Assembly (NCBI RefSeq): GCF_002775205.1 | Contig: NC_036453.1 | Span: 25,156,713-25,220,712, forward strand | Length of the DNA: 64,000 nt | From: Xiphophorus maculatus | Lineage: Eukaryota; Chordata; Actinopteri; Cyprinodontiformes; Poeciliidae | Direction: 5' to 3' | Shown here: piece after piece, positions 57,903-64,000 of the stretch | How positions within the stretch are numbered: position 1 is the first letter of the stretch | Layout of the letters: each line of letters begins with the position of its first letter | Position numbers and translations under genes: made by a program | The notes under the pieces: model-generated | Told to the model about the DNA's origin: nothing | What the model saw: the letters and a program-made list of their open reading frames with translations, nothing else | Database searches by the model: none

Positions 57903-58208
57903 CAGGGTTTCCCCCAGTGTATTATAAGCCTGGCGGGCCACAAGGTTTTATTTGTGCCCCCATCAGGCTTAATATTGCTTATTTATTTAAGGGTTTTTTT
58001 AATGTTTGCATGTTTTAAGTTGGTGTTACAGTTGGTGTTCAGATATTAATCTTACAATATTTCAATAACACATAATTATCAATTGATATTTTCAAATTTC
58101 CTGTCAACTTTAAACATTTTTTAACTCAAAAACACGACGGGTTGCTGGATGGATGACTGCACTAGCGAACAACCAACAGGTTTAGCAAGTTTTATGGGGG
58201 AAACCTTG
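57903..58208 (+). mobile_element. hAT-like MITE family E, copy 1
   Basis: The ends CAGGGTTTCCCCC and GGGGGAAACCTTG are inverted repeats. The interior (TTTCCTGTCAACTTTAAACA TTTTTTAACTC) is nearly identical to 62308-62579. No clean 8-bp duplication is visible. Confidence 0.7.
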
Positions 58209-60129
58209 TTTAATATTGTATTGAAAACAATTAAGTGGTTAAATGAAAAGAAAAAAAATCAGAAAAATGTGCCAATTTCCTTATCCGATTACTTTATTCT
58301 TTTGATTATTTTGACGTTTCCAAACAGAAATTACCTAGGAACACACACAATAAAACACTGCCACAAAGGTCATTTTCATTTGCTTTATATTTAAAACCAT
58401 ATCTTTGAGTTTGATATTATTCTAGCCAAAGTTATAATAGAGGCCCTTAAGAGCCACATGCAGCTCTGAAGCAGCAAGTTAAAGTTTTAAAGACCAGACA
58501 GAGAAATTTCATTCGACATCTATGTGCACTAATGGACAGAAAGATCATCTGATTTTCCGTATTCTTATCTGAGCTTGTCTTCTTTGGGAATGCTTTATGC
58601 CGAGTCATTCTGCACACATCGGTGTGACAAACAGACGCCCAGAATTATGCGTGCTAAATTTATTTAATCTCAAACTGCAGCAGTGACAGCTCTGAATCTT
58701 GCATCTTTAATTTTCATCAAAGCTTCAAATACCAGCTCTGAAAAAGCTGCATCTTTGCAGAGAGGGAAAAGTTATTGTTACATTTGGTTTGGGTTAAAAC
58801 AAACATGCCCGCCATTTCCATCCTCCATCTTTTAACAAAACGCCACGCTGTCCACCGAAGAGCATCACCGTACGCCAAAAAGGCACAAACTTTCTTTGGT
58901 TTGCCGTCCGTTCACACGGTTCCTGAAAGCGTGCTCAGACAGGGATGCAAAGCGCTACATTCCACACCGAAGCACGACCGCCGGATTTGATTATGTGGCC
59001 GACTCCGCCCTGCCTCCACCTTCGGCAGCGCCTCGCAAAAGGCCCGGCCGATCTCCTTAACACGAGCCCTGACCTGCAGGTAAGTACTTGAAACTCAACA
59101 ACAAACATTGTGATTATTTTTAGATTAAAAGCAACACACAAAAACGCTTAAGATGTTATTAGAAATCTGACGAGACGTAAACATGTGAAAGTCTTCGGAT
59201 TTGTGCAGGACAAAATGATCTATAACCCATGGAGTTTTTGTGTTTTTTTATTTTGTTTTAAGTGACACAAGAAAACATGAATTTTGAAGTATTTTATAGG
59301 AAATTTAAGTGATAGACAGAAAACAAAGTGGGCGTTTATCGTATCGTTTGTCAAGAAAAATTCATCGACACATTTCAGTTATCGATGTTAACTAAAAAAA
59401 CAAAACATGATCCGAAATGTTATTTCTGTCATTTTCTACACATTTTGCTTCACGAGAATATCGTTCAATATCAGTAAGTTCCAAAAATATCATTAAATGC
59501 AGTAAGTTTGTGCAGTTTAGTGATATAAATCACACTTTTTCTAAAATAAGCCGCGTCCTGAAGAAGCCTATTACTGATGAGTGTTTTTCAAGAATATTTG
59601 TGTTGGTGGCCCAATGAATGCTGTGCTATGCAGTCAACATCCTACAAAGCTATGTATTACCTAAAAAATACGTAAATATGTTTTGTTTTTTTATCTTTAT
59701 TTTAATCTTTATTGCTATCACAATACCACCGCAAAATATTGCGCTACAATCTTCCAAAATTGTAAAACGTTTTGAACACCTGCATGGTAGAAGATAAAGC
59801 TTGCATTTTGAACGACTCGTAAGCGTTCACGTTCACATCCTCATGAAACGAAAGTGTGTTTCCATTACAGCTTCACAATGTGCTGGGTGAGCGGAAAAAC
59901 GAGAGAACCATGTGGGCTATGTGGGAAGCGATGGTTTAAAAGGCCTGAGAAAGACTTTAGAGGGGATCTAATATGGCAGGAGAATCAATATTCATTTCCA
60001 CAGCCGGGCTTCTTTCTCCACTCCGGAGAGGATTTCGCAAGCGTTAATGAGAAGCCGAGTCTCCGCCGCCTTGGCTCCCGTCCTGTCCATTCCTGCGCGG
60101 AAGCCCATGGTGACCACACATCGCCCTCC

Positions 60130-60150
60130 AAAAAAAAAAAAAAAAAAAAA
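60130..60150. repeat. A-run of 21
   Basis: A pure A homopolymer in an otherwise GC-rich patch, which makes frames read through it unreliable. Confidence 0.95.
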
Positions 60151-62307
60151 CCCGCCCGACCGCTCTCTATTCTCACTGACAACAAAACACTGCTGCCGCC
60201 ATGACTCTCCGATCCGCTTTTCTTGAGAGTCCTGTTTGTACAGAAAACAGACGACGGTGGCGCTCGGGGCCGCGTTTCTGACGCTCCCACCGTCGTTTCA
60301 TCTGCTGAAGTAAGGAGGTTCGCTTCCAGAGGTGAAGGCAATACAAGCCGGAGAGAGGACGTTGGTGACAATTTGCTTGGTGATGCATTGGGTACATACG
60401 TTACCCGGCGAACAGCATGCCAGGTTTGGCACAACTGCAAGGAAAAGCTTACAAAGCAGGGTTAGCACAGTACTGGCTCAGTCCCACTCTTTGAACAGAC
60501 ACACTATACAGAAAAAGTATTGAAAGTAAAACAATTCTATATTGTGATTTTGTTGGGTTTTTTTCCCCCCCTAAAATGAAGTCTGCTCAACTTATAAAGG
60601 AGTAAAATATGGAACTCTTACAAACGGGAAGAACAAAGTACAGTAAAGCCTACATTTTTTGACCTTGTTTAAGCCGACACAGGCTGTCGCAGTTAACTAT
60701 TGACAGGATGCGGCCATGTGACTGGAGTATGAATGGAGGGAGGATGGCTGTTGCACAATTCACACTCACTCTCAGCTGCTGTGGGTAAGGGTGTGTGTTT
60801 ATAGTCAGGGTAGGAGGAAACGTTTGCCGTGATAAAAACACACTATAGAAACATTTGATTTTTTTCCTAAGTAATCTAAGTACGAAAATAAAATGAAGCA
60901 ACCCGATCAACACTTCAGCTACCTATTTAAGTTTAACATTACACAAAAATACCACAGTTTAAGGCTATTTAAAAAATAAAAAAAAACGAAACTAAAATTT
61001 TAATTAAATGCTGTAGCTGTTTTAATTTAAAACAAATTTAAGTACAATAGCTAGGTCAAAAAAGAATATGGGATGAAAACTCACCAAATTTTTGTAATAT
61101 TCTGTGCGTTTATTGCACAGAATTACTCTCTCTCCACTTCCGTTCTTCAACAAGTAGCACTAGGAGCTCAGAAGGCGGACTTTGCTGGGTTTCTCTGACA
61201 TTTTCTTTAAAATCAAAGAACAGCATGATGGGAAATTTGAGCAGTTTCGAAACTGTGAAGGCGTTCATATGTTTAGTGCAAACTGTAAAGAGCAAGGACG
61301 CAGAATCTGGTGGAGCTACATTTCCAACATATCTGATTGTATTTCGATGAAAAAGGAACGATGTAAACTAGCCATACTCCATTTCACACCTTCTGTCAGA
61401 ATGTAGTAACACAGGAATCTTCCCTGGAGAAGACAGGAAGGCTTGTAACTTGGTTACAAACACGCTATCAAAGAGTAGCTTGTCGCATGAGAAGTTGTCA
61501 ACTGGTTGCAACAACTTGTCACTCGACCAGTTGTCGCATGACAACTAGTCCATCCAGTTGTCATGCAAATTTTGAGAGAGCTTTTAAAAACATTGCCAAA
61601 ACAAAATGAAAAAATAAGTAGAGAAAATGCCTATTATGTGTATTACTTAACTAGTTTGGAGCGAATCAATTAGGTTACGTAAAGCATAATTTCATCAGAT
61701 GTTGACGATACCCATTGCTGTAATAAATAAGAAGTATGTGAGATAAATGTTCGCCATGTCAGAACTTATGTGCAAATGTGTTTCCCTCTCCCCTTCAGCG
61801 TGTTAACTCTTTTTGGAAAAATACTACTAATAAAAAAAATAAAAACACCTCAAGCGAGCATAGAAACTATTTTTGAGAAACTGAGGAAGTTATTTCAAAT
61901 TTTGCCACTATTGTCAACAACCTTTTCTAATGCGATAAATCAAAATGCGCATCCAGAAAACATTAACGGAAACACGGCTAATGGCAAGTGCAGTAGGGTT
62001 TTAAAAAGCTACAGGTACCGCTGCTTTCCCCTCCTCCTCTTCCACTTGTTACTGCACGCTGCTGGTCAGCTGTCATTTTTCCCATGCTCCCACAATACAC
62101 CAACTTAATGGCGCGGTTAAATATCTGGTCCACTAATTGCACTACATAAAGTCACCACGACTTCTTCAGAAAACAATCTGGCTGTCAAAGTGTTTGAGAA
62201 GCATTTGTGGTTTTGCTGTGTTTTTACTCCAGGTTACTAAACTTCCGAGCTCATACTGATCGTCTATGCAGCTAGGTGAAGCTATTGTATTCAAATCCAA
62301 CTGTGAT

Positions 62308-62579
62308 CAGGGTTTCCCCTGTTGTATTATAAGCCTGGTGCTCCCACCAGGCTAAACAATGTTTATATATTTTAGTTTTTTTAATGATTGCCTTTTTTTT
62401 AAAGACTTTATAGTTGATGTTTAGGTATTAATCTTCCAATAACACATAATCATCAAGTGATATTTCCAAATTTCCTGTCAACTTTAAACATTTTTTAACT
62501 CAAAAACCCAGCGAACCACTGGATGACTGCCCTAGCGCCCTGAGCACCAAGCTTAGCAAGTTTTCTGGAGGAAACCCTG
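62308..62579 (+). mobile_element. hAT-like MITE family E, copy 2
   Basis: The ends CAGGGTTTCCCC and GGAGGAAACCCTG are inverted repeats. It has the same interior and orientation as 57903-58208, with small indels. Confidence 0.7.
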
Positions 62580-63784
62580 GCGATAGCAGCATTAATCCCG
62601 ACAGGGTATAAAGCATTTAAAAAGCCCTTGAATCAATGAGGCGACACGGGCGAGGCCTAAATATTCGCAGAAAAGATAAGCAAGGCGCAGAACCTTCAGG
62701 CTTACGGTTAAGTAAGACTTAAAGGGGCAGGGTGGCAGAAACCTGTCTTGAAAGAGTCCTCTGTCCTCCAGCTGACACTCTGACAGAGTGATCCAACCTG
62801 ATTTTATTAAGCAGAACCTGAATACTGACTACAAAGATCTTTTTTCAAGTTTATGATACCAAGAATTCAACTGTGATCTTTATACACAAAGGTGTTTGTC
62901 AGAAATGAAACTAATTTCGCCTTATAGTTTACCAATAAAAATAAATCTGGGCATGGATTAAATATTAGCCATTACAATTATTTTAGTCAGGCATATTAGT
63001 TAGTACAAGTGTGTATCGTTAAAACACCTTTTTTGGTAACAAATCCTACCTGAAAATGTTAGTTGCAATTGATATATGTTAATTCAGTCAGAGAACATTA
63101 AGCTAGATTTTTTAAAAAGATAATTTGAGTTGTATTATGAATACATATTCATATAATAAAAGTTCAGAACTGTAAAAATTTTAATTCTAGCCCAGCAATA
63201 GTTTCATAGAGTTGCTGTTGCTAGTGACTTCAGCTGTAAATGGATTACATACCACCTTAGAAAGGATTTTTAAAGTATACAATACTATTTCAGTGATGTC
63301 TCTGCTTTAATCGCAGACCTCTGTTTTGTTTTCCTTTCTTTCTAAAATGAGACAACTTCATGATAGAAACAGCGAAGGTTCTTGCAAGTCATGATTCCCC
63401 TGCAAAGGACTCAGTCGTGATAAACTGGATCAACTTCAGACGTAAAACTTGTTGGAGTGCACTAATGGCAGTGTCTGCAGAACTGTATCCTTGAGATTTA
63501 TTTGGTATTTATCCATCTGAGCTTGTCGTTCTTAAATGTACATTTAGGGAGATGGTTATGGATTGAGAAATGTTAAATAAACGCCTTTGACTCTTGATTG
63601 TGCAGATATGCATATGATTAATAAAACAGAAGTTGCCAAATAGTTTGGTGCCTGTTGTGTCTAAAGTTTGCCATTACTTGACAAACTCGATCTATTTGAG
63701 TGATTAAATTGATCAACTTGAATAGTATGATCTTGAAACAAAAATAATTAGAATTTGACTCATTTTGTCCAGTGGGTACATTTG

Positions 63785-64000
63785 AGTAACTTAGACTTAG
63801 ACTGACTTTATTGTCATTTTGCATGCACAGGGTGTATACAGAACGAAATTTCGTTGCATACGGCTCAGAACAATGTTTTGAGGTTCCAATGTTGTGAGGT
63901 TACTCCAGAATAAAATAAAATAGTTGTTGCTAACTCTGATTTCTAGCAACTGGAGGGAAGACACAGAGATTAGAGGTGATTATATTTTAAGGATGGGATG
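63785..64000. mobile_element. LINE/SINE 3' end (cut by window edge)
   Basis: CTTTATTGTCATTTTGCATG..ACAGAACGAAATTTCGTTGCA is the recognisable reversed 3' end shared by many fish retroposons. It continues to the window edge without clear limits. Confidence 0.45.

Larger units (their letters stand above)
48426..64000. other. Repeat-rich 15.6 kb right of DHRS11 exon 2, probably its first intron
   Basis: I found no exon of a known gene in this stretch on either strand. In particular I found no sequence for the TGxxxGIG first exon of DHRS11. Interspersed repeats are listed separately. A GC-richer patch at 58940-59080 and an ORF at 50446-50604 are the only unexplained non-repeat signals. ORFs around 59985-60440 cross a 21-base A-run and look accidental. 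Confidence 0.5.

Noticed and set aside
59985..60440. 151-codon ORF on the - strand (and 116-codon + strand ORF)
   Set aside because: Both pass through a 21-base homopolymer and show low-complexity, unrecognisable protein. Length alone is not convincing.
1..64000. CRISPR arrays, bacterial operons, phage or integron structures
   Set aside because: Intron-containing vertebrate genes and fish repeats throughout; no regularly spaced repeats of the CRISPR type.

Overview
The window reads as nuclear DNA of a bony fish (teleost). Genes are split by introns with GT..AG borders, the spacer DNA is AT-rich, there are long dinucleotide microsatellites, and many interspersed repeats are of types familiar from fish genomes (hAT-like and Tc1-like DNA transposons, L2-type LINE tails, a tRNA-derived SINE, one LTR element). 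I assembled four protein-coding genes exon by exon; every listed junction keeps the reading frame. Species cannot be named from this alone.

Layout. (1) 400-6591, + strand: the last seven exons of ERAL1, a mitochondrial Era-type GTPase and 12S rRNA chaperone; its start and P-loop lie left of the window. (2) 16510-32841, - strand: complete flotillin-2 (FLOT2), 11 coding exons per transcript, with two alternative versions of exon 3. (3) 34558-43276, + strand: a complete 13-exon SLC6-family Na+/Cl- coupled transporter of 592 residues, closest by eye to the insect 'inebriated' type. (4) 45223-48425, - strand: the last six exons of DHRS11, a short-chain dehydrogenase; its Rossmann-fold first exon was not found and is probably right of the window. 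ERAL1 and FLOT2 converge, FLOT2 and the SLC6 gene are head to head, and the SLC6 gene and DHRS11 converge. The four genes do not form an obvious pathway: mitochondrial ribosome assembly, membrane microdomain scaffolding, solute uptake and carbonyl/steroid reduction.

Non-coding DNA. 6592-16509 holds 3' UTRs, a hAT-like MITE and microsatellites. The FLOT2 introns hold a tRNA-SINE, a 930-bp hAT-like element with a perfect 8-bp target duplication, and a duplicated 125-136-bp block. The SLC6 intron at 39859-42085 carries a complete short LTR retroelement (1,668 bp, antisense, 5-bp target duplication, one 259-residue Pro/Ala-rich ORF, no pol) inserted in an older repeat. The last 15.6 kb (48426-64000) contains almost only decayed repeats.

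Most worth a second look: the compact LTR element and its ORF; the frame-enforced mutually exclusive FLOT2 exons, one of which has a microsatellite as its polypyrimidine tract; and the transposon insertions whose target duplications can still be read.
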